Positions 23,901-53,648 of a DNA stretch of 64,000 bases are shown in pieces (the first letter of the stretch is position 1; the number at the start of each line of letters is the position of its first letter). The notes beneath the pieces were generated by a model, which ran no database searches, was not told where the DNA came from, and saw only the letters and a list, made by a program, of their open reading frames with translations. Source of the stretch: Notospermus geniculatus (Eukaryota; Nemertea; Pilidiophora; Heteronemertea; Lineidae); contig NMRB01000886.1 in the NCBI GenBank assembly GCA_002633025.1, forward strand, positions 25,633-89,632, given 5' to 3'. The translations under genes were made by a program, and so were the position numbers.

Positions 23901-26143
23901 CACACCAAATCACAACACTCTATGTCAAATAGCAATGAAATGTGCCACCAAACAGTGAATTTTGAACTTTGACCTCTGTGACCTTGAAAAGTAGGTCAAA
24001 TCAAAAACCCGGGATTTATGTGATGAAGTCTNNNNNNNNNNNNNNNNNNNNNNNNNNNNNNNNNNNNNNNNNNNNNNNNNNNNNNNNNNNNNNNNNNNNN
24101 NNNNNNNNNNNNNNNNNNNNNNNNNNNNNNNNNNNNNNNNNNNNNNNNNNNNNNNNNNNNNNNNNNNNNNNNNNNNNNNNNNNNNNNNNNNNNNNNNNNN
24201 NNNNNNNNNNNNNNNNNNNNNNNNNNNNNNNNNNNNNNNNNNNNNNNNNNNNNNNNNNNNNNNNNNNNNNNNNNNNNNNNNNNNNNNNNNNNNNNNNNNN
24301 NNNNNNNNNNNNNNNNNNNNNNNNNNNNNNNNNNNNNNNNNNNNNNNNNNNNNNNNNNNNNNNNNNNNNNNNNNNNNNNNNNNNNNNNNNNNNNNNNNNN
24401 NNNNNNNNNNNNNNNNNNNNNNNNNNNNNNNNNNNNNNNNNNNNNNNNNNNNNNNNNNNNNNNNNNNNNNNNNNNNNNNNNNNNNNNNNNNNNNNNNNNN
24501 NNNNNNNNNNNNNNNNNNNNNNNNNNNNNNNNNNNNNNNNNNNNNNNNNNNNNNNNNNNNNNNNNNNNNNNNNNNNNNNNNNNNNNNNNNNNNNNNNNNN
24601 NNNNNNNNNNNNNNNNNNNNNNNNNNNNNNNNNNNNNNNNNNNNNNNNNNNNNNNNNNNNNNNNNNNNNNNNNNNNNNNNNNNNNNNNNNNNNNNNNNNN
24701 NNNNNNNNNNNNNNNNNAAACGTTTTAGTACCCCACAGACCCCTCTGTCATGGTCCCTTTTGGTCATACCACCTTAGAAACTGGCTTAAATTGGCTGTTG
24801 ACTGGAGTTACAGGGACCTTTTTAACTGACTAGCTTCTCAAATTCCGTTAGTAAAAATGTCGCGAATGAAAAGTGCCCTTTTCTAGGTTGATTGAAGTGC
24901 CCTTTTCACAAAGTTTGCACCATGCCCTTCTGAAATCCTAGAATTAACACTGCCCTCCCCATCAAGGGAAGAATAAAATACTTTACCACTACCGATAGGA
25001 TCCCCAGTAAGCATGCTTGAAGACACCAACACTTCACAACGACATCTGTTAAAAGAAGATGCCTTACTAACCTGGCGGAGGGCCTCGCATACCTGGTGGT
25101 GGTCCTCTCATTCCAGGACCTGGAGGTGGTCCCCGTGGTGGAGGACCCCTGAATCTTGGAGGGCCTCTTGGTGGTCCGCCATACGGTGGCCTGGAAACAA
25201 CGATGTTGAAAATTAGGTCATTAACATGCTTGATGATTGATTGACAACATAGGCCAAGGCTTTTTAAAAACATGAACGGATGTCTATTTTAAAGTAGTTG
25301 TAGTAGCCCCAACCGTCAGATTTCCACAGTTCTACATGTTCAGGACAAAATGAAGAGATGTCGACAAAGACAACATTCTTGTCTCTCATTAATTCCTGCC
25401 GAAAAATGTAGGCTTCGCCCCTGCACAGGCGTAATACTTTTTTATGATGCAACGAGAACGTCAACAGTCAAAAACATGGCGTCACTTCACATCACTCCCA
25501 GAAATTAGACCCACACACTACAGACTGCATAGGGCAGATCTTATGTCCACTGCATGGCCCCAGAGAGAGACTGGTTTCTATCATTCATTATCTTGCCCAT
25601 GTACCCATGTTGTGTTGTTGTTGTGCAGGATGTCATCCGAATTTTTTTAGTACAAAACGTAAACACAAACAAATTTTATTAAGAACGAAGACAAGAGTAA
25701 GAGAAGACAAGTTGAATTTTATTGATTTTTCTTTTTATTTATAGCCTAATTGAAATTTCATCATCATGGACTGGTCAAGAAGCAGTGCACAGTGCATCAT
25801 CCGACACTGAGGCAGGTGAACTGCACACTGCACTGGAGTCTGCACTGCACCAGACGTAGACACACAGATGTACATGATCATACATGCACACAGTAGATGT
25901 ACATGATCATACACTGATACAGGCAGCCGAACCCGGTGTGCCAATCCGGCGCGAGACACTTCAACTTAGTTAGAAATACGGCAATATCTGAAAGGTTGGA
26001 AATATAGTCGAAGAATACCGTGGTCCCCTAGGTCCTGGTCCTCTTGGACCTCTATAGGGAGGAGGTGGTGGACCCCTTGGCCCGTCGTATCTTGATCTAG
26101 AAGATTCATCATTTTGTTCTCGATTGTCTCGTTCTTCCGCCAT
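5906..26143 (-). CDS. TCERG1: Transcription elongation regulator 1 (TCERG1/CA150), 21 exons, complete
   Basis: Nuclear WW/FF-domain protein; the family couples RNA polymerase II elongation with splicing by binding SF1 and the phosphorylated polymerase tail. Exons (minus strand): 26019-26143, 25072-25190, 22271-22443, 21794-21952, 21105-21273, 20436-20600, 19904-20248, 19362-19642, 18825-18919, 18469-18614, 18084-18144, 17485-17653, 15714-15922, 15201-15351, 8725-8892, 8157-8339, 7571-7750, 7232-7315, 6943-7043, 6481-6541, 5906-6040. They total 3279 nt (1092 aa; human about 1098), and every junction is GT/AG with matching phase. Residues: Pro/Gly-rich start 1-180; WW1 181-208 split between exons 4 and 5; WW2 385-411; polyglutamine run in exon 8 (419-512); WW3 541-569; acidic/lysine linker; six FF repeats about 655-1085; C-terminal tail [13 protein letters not shown]. 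The start ATG sits in AAAATGGCGG. The intron-2 gap at 24032-24717 does not break the frame. Confidence 0.96.
6250..6457. repeat. MITE with TGTGACCCGGCACA termini in TCERG1 intron 20
   Basis: Inverted repeats of about 50 bp: the left starts TGTGACCCGGCACAGCAAAA and the right is its near-perfect complement ending TGCCGGGTCACA. Flanked by TATA-like sequence. It lies between the last two TCERG1 exons, close to the exon-20 donor (6480). Other members are at 15402-15592, 33964-34296 and 42841-43248. Confidence 0.85.
7800..7946 (-). repeat. tRNA-derived SINE (family 1)
   Basis: On the minus strand this reads GGCCTAGTGGTTAAGGC (box A-like), then GGGTTCGAGTCC (box B-like) about 55 bases later, and a non-tRNA tail that includes AACCTGTTATTATTTCATG. 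No cloverleaf acceptor stem is intact, so it is a SINE rather than a tRNA gene. The same family lies minus-oriented at 33118-33266 and 41986-42125. Here it sits in the TCERG1 intron upstream of the exon at 7571-7750. Confidence 0.75.
8413..8645. repeat. MITE with CCCGTTAACTG ends, copy 2
   Basis: Left end AGCCCGTTAACTGGGTAGGA, right end CAACGGGTAACAGTTAACGGG. Related to 5247-5475 in inverse orientation, with matching internal blocks. Located in the TCERG1 intron between the exons at 8157-8339 and 8725-8892. Confidence 0.6.
9807..10175. repeat. Two-unit tandem repeat, ~188-bp period
   Basis: Units begin at 9807 and 9995 with TAATACCCAGTGG and share blocks such as GAGAATGATCTTGAAAATAT, TTGAACTTGTCAA and a GGGATTGTT..TTTTAGT..TCAACGAG end. 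They are clearly diverged, so the duplication is not very recent. It lies in the 6.3-kb TCERG1 intron (8893-15200). Confidence 0.75.
10518..10636. repeat. Foldback MITE, diverged GGCCTGTATTTTAGA member
   Basis: Ends GGCCTGTATTTTAGAATGCT and the complement of AAAATACGGGCC. Inner arms around AGGAGTTCCTCAAGGCT are complementary to AGGAACTCCTTTACG. Centred on CTGTTGAGAACAACAG. Confidence 0.7.
10923..11105. repeat. Foldback element with GGCCCGTTTCCACT ends
   Basis: Left end GGCCCGTTTCCACTTCAGTG and right end GTAGTGGAAATGGGCC, with inner complementary GCGGAGCAGTTTTCACAGG and CCTGTGAAAACCGCTCCGG. A related element follows PI4K2 exon 5 (46949-47120), and block A stops inside its copy at 39263. Confidence 0.75.
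11946..12172. repeat. Foldback MITE with AATAGACTATCACTCC ends
   Basis: Left AATAGACTATCACTCCAAAA, right complement TTTTGGAGTGATATTGTCTATT. Inner arms include GTCATGACGTCCCGC with its partner GCGGGACGTCATGAC, so several TGACGTCA-type palindromes sit inside the element. In TCERG1 intron 14. Confidence 0.75.
12422..12601. repeat. Foldback element with ~75-bp arms
   Basis: Left arm starts TAGTAAACATGAAGCCGTCT and the right arm ends AGACGACTTTATGTTTACTA. The arms close on a perfect inner stem, GGGATCTCTACTAGAAATGC against its partner. Nearly the whole element is stem. Confidence 0.8.
14514..14722. repeat. Foldback MITE with TCTATAGAGGC ends, copy 1
   Basis: Left TCTATAGAGGCCTTGCAATG; right complement CATTTGCAAGGCCTCTA. 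Related element at 16196-16356. Inner sequence has CATGCTGGAGGGCACAGG and a near-complement. In TCERG1 intron 14. Confidence 0.7.
15402..15592. repeat. MITE with TGTGACCCGTGCCAGC termini
   Basis: Left TGTGACCCGTGCCAGCAAAA; right complement ends TTTTGCTGGCACGGGTCACA. Body matches the 6250-6457 element (GTCGGAATGCGC, GAAGAC, GACACCAG, AATCGACAGAGTCAAATTTC), but both termini carry the compensated variant TGCCAGC. It lies between the TCERG1 exons at 15201-15351 and 15714-15922. Confidence 0.8.
16196..16356. repeat. Foldback MITE with TCTATAGAGGC ends, copy 2
   Basis: Left CTATAGAGGCTATGTACTAA, right complement GCATAGCCTCTATAG. Inner block ACGTCATCA is complementary to TGATGACGT. Same family as 14514-14722. 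Confidence 0.7.
17082..17236. repeat. Short TGTGACC-terminated MITE
   Basis: Left TGTGACCCGTCACATCGAAG, right complement of GATGTGACAGGTCACA; both continue into AGGTATT. Shares the outer TGTGACC signature with the 6250-6457 family but has a different body. In the TCERG1 intron below the exon at 17485-17653. Confidence 0.7.
18689..18795. repeat. Foldback MITE with GGGCCCTTATTCATAAAAC ends
   Basis: Left arm GGGCCCTTATTCATAAAACC and right arm GGTTTTATGAATACGGCC. The arms contain CTTGCTAG and CTAGCAAG. This is the same terminal theme (RTATTCATAAA) as the polymorphic insertion at 34118-34244. Confidence 0.7.
19038..19205 (+). repeat. tRNA-derived SINE (family 2)
   Basis: Box A-like TAGCCAAGTGGTTATCAC and box B-like GGGTTCAAATCCAGCCCGGG about 45 bases later, then an unrelated tail. 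It resembles a tRNA promoter head. A tRNA gene is unlikely because the 3' acceptor arm is not complementary to the 5' end. Confidence 0.65.
20813..21080. repeat. Dispersed repeat with GGATCCA ends
   Basis: Runs from CATGGATCCAGGGGGCAAAC through a C-rich stretch to CCTGGATCCACCCCTGAAAT. Related sequence is at 56865-57130 (inverse orientation, TTGGATCCGGGGGGCGTGGG start) and in short fragments at 721-789 and 4081-4138. It lies inside the TCERG1 intron between exons 5 and 6. Confidence 0.55.
21485..21770 (+). repeat. tRNA-derived SINE (family 3)
   Basis: Head GGAGCCCGGTGGTGTAGTGG with box A-like TGGTGTAGTGGTT and box B GGTTCGAATCCC, followed by GGGCAAGTCTCTTTGCCTC, ACCCAGGTGTATAAATGGGT and an A/T-rich end. 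The head resembles an isoacceptor with a TAGTGGTT D-arm. The long tail and missing acceptor complement argue for a SINE. Confidence 0.8.
22978..23193 (+). other. Possible intronic coding exon or gene fragment (71-codon frame)
   Basis: A plus-strand frame opens at ATGGCGGCGATCAAGCGG and is lysine-rich at first ([18 protein letters not shown]), then [19 protein letters not shown]. It lies antisense inside TCERG1 intron 2. A GTAGAC that could act as a donor follows the GEHF segment. The composition looks protein-like, but I do not recognise a family. It may be a transposon gene start or a captured exon. Confidence 0.2.
23524..24031. repeat. Tandem array, ~145-bp unit, running into the gap
   Basis: Units start at about 23524, 23668 and 23813, each with TTTTTCAAGATGGC followed by CCTGGCRGCCAT, then a diverged AAATTTGG..GGTACC..GTTAAA section. 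The last unit degrades and the array runs into the run of N at 24032, so array length probably caused the gap. Confidence 0.75.
24032..24717. other. Assembly gap (686 N)
   Basis: Unsequenced stretch inside TCERG1 intron 2. The exons on either side (25072-25190 and 22271-22443) join in phase without needing an extra exon, so the gap need not hide coding sequence. Confidence 0.99.
24718..24960. repeat. Dispersed repeat, copy 1 (related at 59580-59805)
   Basis: Shares GTTTTAGTACCCC, TGGTCCCTTTTGGTCATA, CTAGAAACTGG-like, AGTGCCCTTTTCACAAAGTT and TGCCCTTCTGAAATCCTAGA blocks with 59655-59805. No coding potential seen. Confidence 0.65.
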
Positions 26144-49039
<22,896 letters not shown>

Positions 49040-49314
49040 CGAGAACGAGAAAGTACGACCACCCACAGATGTTGCTGCCGCTCTGCTTAATGCTCATTCC
49101 TTCGCAGTTCCTCGCAAATTTTCACATGATTCATGGTGTAATATATAAAGGGATAATCGAAAAACCACCTTGACTTGTGTGGCATTTTGTCTTGGTTCTG
49201 TGAAATTGCTAGAACTTCTGTCTCAAATCGTTGTCACTTTGCTGAAAATATGCTGAATTGATAGGAGCTTCGTTATACTAGTAGTTCTGATTTCACTTTA
49301 CTCCTTCTGCACTT

Positions 49315-49518
49315 TTAAAGGAGCACGGTATTGGTATGCATTATTTGACTGTCAACGTAGAGGGAGCCACCTAGCGGCAGTAAGACGAACTACAAAAATG
49401 CATTACAAAATGTACGTAGTAAATCGGGTCAATTCGCCGACGTTGTTAGTCCCTGGGTTGGAGAGTGGCGCAGTGGCGCCGACTGTCGAGAAAAAGTGGC
49501 AATACCGTGGTCTTTTAA
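49315..49518. mobile_element. TTAA-bounded MITE, copy 1
   Basis: Left TTAAAGGAGCACGGTATTGG, right ATACCGTGGTCTTTTAA. Internal CAAAAATGCATTACAAAATG, GGGTTGGAGAGTGGCGC and GAGAAAAAGTGGCAA blocks are shared with copies 2 and 3. TTAA at both boundaries suggests a piggyBac-type non-autonomous element. Lies 275 bp past the PI4K2 stop codon. Confidence 0.8.
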
Positions 49519-50014
49519 ATTTCTGTTCACCAGAGTTTATGCTGCTGAGAGCAATGGCCCTGTCTTACACATTGCGGAGTTATTTCTTCACAAAGATATT
49601 GAATCAGTGTCAATCAGTTCTAAAGTTGTTGACAGGGTTAAACCCCATATATAACTTAGGAATTGAATCTGATGTGTTGGTCCAATTCCATTTATAAGCA
49701 CCTGTCTTACTTCAAAAAAGTGCTTCAAATAGAATACATATAGGAAGTCGGCAATCGAGTCAAAAGAGTTGACTTCCCTACAGTGAAAATGGAGTCCAAC
49801 CCCAAACTGAGCTGACAACTTCAGCGTTTATAGGCATTGATACTTCCACTATTCCACTCACGAGGTCCCACTGGAATTGGGACATTGCTTTACCATTACC
49901 AATGACTGAACACTGTTTGTCAATTCTCAAACACTGCAAGTCAAACACTGCAAGTCTTGCTTTCGTGTCTTTCTGTGTGTTGATGATGTTTTATGAGTGC
50001 CCTATCTATGTTCA

Positions 50015-50201
50015 TTAAAGGACCACGGTATGTGATCTCTAATGCGTACCCGTAATTTGACTGCGGCAATAACACGAACTACAAAAATCATTATAAAATG
50101 TTCGTAGTAAATTGGGTCCATTCACCGACAATGTGGTTAGTCCCTTGGGTTGGAGAGTGGCGCCGGCTGTCGAGAAAAAGTGGCAATACCATGGTCCTTA
50201 A
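50015..50201. mobile_element. TTAA-bounded MITE, copy 2
   Basis: Left TTAAAGGACCACGGTATG, right ATACCATGGTCCTTAA; same body as copy 1 in the same orientation with a deletion of the GAGGGAGCCACCTAGCGGC segment. Confidence 0.8.
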
Positions 50202-51359
50202 CAGTCAACACCATAAGGTGGACCTTATATGCAAAATTTACACAGTGCTTTTTGCATTCACGTACCATACTGTAATTTGCAATAGGCAAGCCTACAGATT
50301 GTGCTGTCTACTAATCTATGCTTGGTAATAAATGCTATGTACCATTCTACCAAGTTAAAGTGTGATCCAGAATATCTGATGTTTGTCCATCTTTTGTTAT
50401 CGGAAGCCAGATCTAAAGTCATGATATAGATGTGTTATTCCAGATCGACGTGACTAGCAAACCCAGTCTCAACTAAAGACACCTTCAGTGTGGGTATTTA
50501 TTTGCTTGATGTGCCAAAATCACTTTGGCATTGACATCCAAACATATCGAGATAGTGTACTGTCTTTAGTGTCTACCACGTCTTTGTTTGGCCATCATGC
50601 TGAAGTCGAATGGCGCCCAGACTGAACAGCAAGTCCATAATGTGGTCACGAAAATCCTTTGGGACACATACCTTATTCTAGTTCAGTTTATAAGTAGTTT
50701 TATTTATGAAATTACAAGTACAATTTGAAAGGGCTGAGAAGCGAGGGCATTACTGGCCCTGTACAAGAAGTTACGTATTTAGTGGTGTGTCTTGAATTGG
50801 AAAAGCCCCATCTCAACATGACCCCGTTCTGGTAACTTCCTGTTACCACATAGCAACAGAAAGCTAAATAAGCCGAAATCAGGCCCTGCAGGGATAGGGT
50901 TGTGCAGAAAGAACAGCGCAAAATAAGGAATAGTAAGGAATCCTTATTCTAGTGAATCCAAAGTTTGGTGGTTGCCTATGAAATGATAGGGAACAAAGCA
51001 ACTGCAGATCTGCATGGCTTGGTTAATATCTTGTGTACTTCGTCAATTCAAGAAATTTTGATTGTTTGACTTGCGTCCCTAATCCTTAATGGGATATGTG
51101 TCCACCTGGTGGAGGTATCCCTAGTGACGCCATTCTTCCTCTTGCTGAGATCATGCATTAACTCATCTGCCCCCAGGTTAAAGCAGACAGTACCTTCTGT
51201 TGAAGTTGTCTACAAACGTTGGATGTGAATTAGGAAGAATTTGAAGAAATATTCTTCAGTTGGTTGATAAGAACAACCTTTCTTCAAATTTTTTTTCAAT
51301 TCATATCATAGGATGTGAGAGAACTTAGACAGAAGATGCCGTCTGCTGGACTCTGAGGT
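50202..51359. other. PI4K2 downstream spacer / probable 3' UTR
   Basis: No coding sequence recognised. AATAAA at 50327-50332 is one candidate polyadenylation signal. The remainder is unremarkable. Confidence 0.4.
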
Positions 51360-51591
51360 TACTGTAAAGCAGGAAAATTTCGCGTGCAGGAAATTTTCGC
51401 GAATTTCGCGAGAGTGTACGAGTCGCGAAAATTTCCTGTCGCGAATATAAATACACGCAAGTGATAAATATGGTCCGTGAAAAAAACCCTGAAAAAATGG
51501 CAGAGACTCGCGAAAATATCCTGCCGCGGATATGTCTATAATTCTTGATGCGCGAAAATTTCCAGCCGCGAAATTATCTTGCTTTACAGTA
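51360..51591. repeat. Foldback MITE with TACTGTAAAGC ends
   Basis: Left TACTGTAAAGCAGGAAAATT, right TTGCTTTACAGTA. Interior repeats GCGAAAATTTCCTG and GCGAATATAA words in both orientations. Confidence 0.8.
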
Positions 51592-51783
51592 GATGAGTTA
51601 AACTCAACAGTTTTAAATTTGCCGTTTCAAGTATGTACTTAAAATGAACTCTGATTGTCCAATGTACAGGCGAAGTTGGCAAATCATGAAATTGTGGAAA
51701 GAAAGGTTTGATAGCCTTGTGATTGTAAAAGAATAATGTAAATATGATAATTCTCTCTTCAGAGAGTGAAGCTGATTATTTAA

Positions 51784-51789
51784 AATAAA
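51784..51789 (+). terminator. Candidate polyadenylation signal for PI4K2
   Basis: AATAAA followed within 40 bases by a T/G-rich TTCTTGTATGTTTCTTC. It would give a long 3' UTR of about 2.7 kb; the nearer AATAAA at 50327 is an alternative. Confidence 0.3.
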
Positions 51790-51924
51790 GAAAATAATCT
51801 AAAATCTCTTCTTGTATGTTTCTTCTTTGAAGGAGCTGATGGTGGTCTTTGCTGGGTCAGGGAGTCGCTCCCACACCAGTTGAGATAGGGTTCAGGAATG
51901 TTGATCTTGGTCATGATATTCCTC

Positions 51925-52187
51925 TTAGGCTGCAATCAGATAGAGCTACACACTTCATAGACATGCCAGTTGAGTTAACAATGGCTTCACAAAGGGCTTG
52001 CGACCGTGAAGCCATTGTTAAAGGGCGTGTAGCGTGTAGCTCTATGTAATTGCAATCACATAGAGCATAGAGCTACAAGCTACATGGACACACCCACTAA
52101 CAATGGCTTCACAAAGGGCTTGCGACCGTGAAGCCATTGTTAATGGCTGGTCCGTGTAGCGTGTAGCTCTATGTGATTGCAGCCTAA
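51925..52187. repeat. Foldback element with TTAGGCTGCAATC ends and internal tandem duplication
   Basis: Left TTAGGCTGCAATCAGATAGA, right GATTGCAGCCTAA. The interior AACAATGGCTTCACAAAGGG…CCATTGTTAA stem occurs twice (about 51975-52020 and 52098-52143). It abuts the next element, sharing TAA. Confidence 0.8.
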
Positions 52188-52330
52188 GGCTGCGTTTAGC
52201 TGACACGCGGAATGCGGTATAGGGACGCGGAAACCCTGGCGGAATGATATGTTGTATGCGAAAATGCATTGCACTTTCCGCTTCCGCGTTCCGCAATCCG
52301 CATACCGCGTGTCAGCTAAACGCAGCTTTA
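52186..52330. repeat. Foldback MITE with AAGCTGCGTTTAGCTGACACG ends, copy 1
   Basis: Left GGCTGCGTTTAGCTGACACG, right CGTGTCAGCTAAACGCAGC. Centre TGTATGCGAAAATGCATTGC is shared with 53853-53999. Confidence 0.85.
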
Positions 52331-52801
52331 CAAGCAATGATGGATAATATGCATTTGGGTGGGGTGCTGTGCAGGAGGCAAATGCAGTTAGTGTGACATT
52401 CTGGCTCTTCTCCAGTATTTTGTGAAAGACTTTCTTGGAGGAATTGTACTTGACAAGTATAATTCCCACAAGAAAATTTTCACCTCATGGACAACAAACA
52501 CATCTGGCACTCCAAGCATCAACAGTCTGTCCTGCCTTGAGCCAAATAAGGAGACCATTATGAATGGTGTCACACGTCCTGCTCAATAGATTTTAAGGGC
52601 TGATATTTTATTACAAAAGCCTAGCAAATGCTACATTAAGTTTTGTAATAGGCCTACACTTACATTGGACATTGCCATGCAAATCTTAAGTAAAAGCATT
52701 TGCTACCTTTTATGAATACCAGCCAATGTTATTCTTGATGATATCTAAGAGGAATCTATCGGTTCACCTGGGCCTATAGTCCCTATAAGTCACTATTGTA
52801 T

Positions 52802-52894
52802 TGGGCGCGATTTGTGACTGGTTCCCGTCTTTGCCGCTGCACTCCCGCCAAGGGAGTGCAGCGGCGGCAAAGGCGAGAACCAGTCTAGCCCGAT
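52802..52894. repeat. Compact hairpin, ~42-bp arms
   Basis: CTTTGCCGCTGCACTCCC (left) pairs with GGGAGTGCAGCGGCGGCAAAG (right), extended by GACTGGTT and AACCAGTC. Only about six bases form the loop. Confidence 0.7.
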
Positions 52895-53640
52895 CTGAGC
52901 TTGTAACGGAATTTTCGGCTCCATAAATCATGGCGCACCTAGAGACAATAAGTGGCGTGGGTTTGCTCATATGCCTAGTTTTGTCCCGTTGATTAAAAAT
53001 GACGATTTTTTTCGCATTTAATAAGTTTTTTCCCTGGATTTTATGCTAAAAACTCTGCCAGCTCGCTGCCCTTACAGCAAATGTCATCATCACCCATCAC
53101 CCCATCGCAAGTCACCTCCTGGAAACAGTTTTGATCTGGCTGGACCCCGATGCTTTATGCGTGTTACTTATTGGTGGTTCCACCGCAGGTAGGAAGCCCT
53201 GATGCGGAGTCGGATATACTGCTTGTCTTCATGCCAAAGCTGCGGGTTCGATACCCGTCTCTGCCCAGTTTTGTTTTCATCACTTAACTGGCGGCGCGTC
53301 ACGGGTGTGGAGGCCGGCAAACACGGGAACCATGACTCACAACTGCGCGGGAACAGTGCTGACGGTGTAGAAATCGCCGCACAACGGTGGGTTTGGACCG
53401 GAATTTCGTGCACTAGGTTATGCGTTATGGTTATCCCAGGGCGTGTTGAGACATTCACGGCCACCAAAGACGATCATCATTAAAAAACACGTTACCTTTC
53501 GAAGTCGGTCCAATAATGTTTAAATTTGTTTAATATATGTGATAACAAAAAAGGCTGGTTATACCTAAAGACTATGTATATGAACTATCGATACAGAATT
53601 GATAAAAAAGTAGCACCATAATTTCATCAGAATGTCCAGA

Positions 53641-53641
53641 N
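53641..53641. other. Single-N assembly join inside SAXO
   Basis: The N falls 8 bp beyond the last visible SAXO exon, within its donor-side intron sequence. Sequence left of it (52.4-53.6 kb) shows no SAXO C-terminal exon. Confidence 0.85.
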
Positions 53642-53648
53642 ACCTCAC

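Noticed and set aside
23925-24829. Long open frames of 280-286 codons on both strands
   Set aside because: They consist almost entirely of N from the assembly gap.
52382-52590. Plus-strand frame reading ILALLQYFVKDFLGGIVLDK onward, and its reverse, as a missing SAXO or transposase exon
   Set aside because: No SAXO repeat motif, no upstream acceptor in frame (a stop precedes it) and no recognised family.
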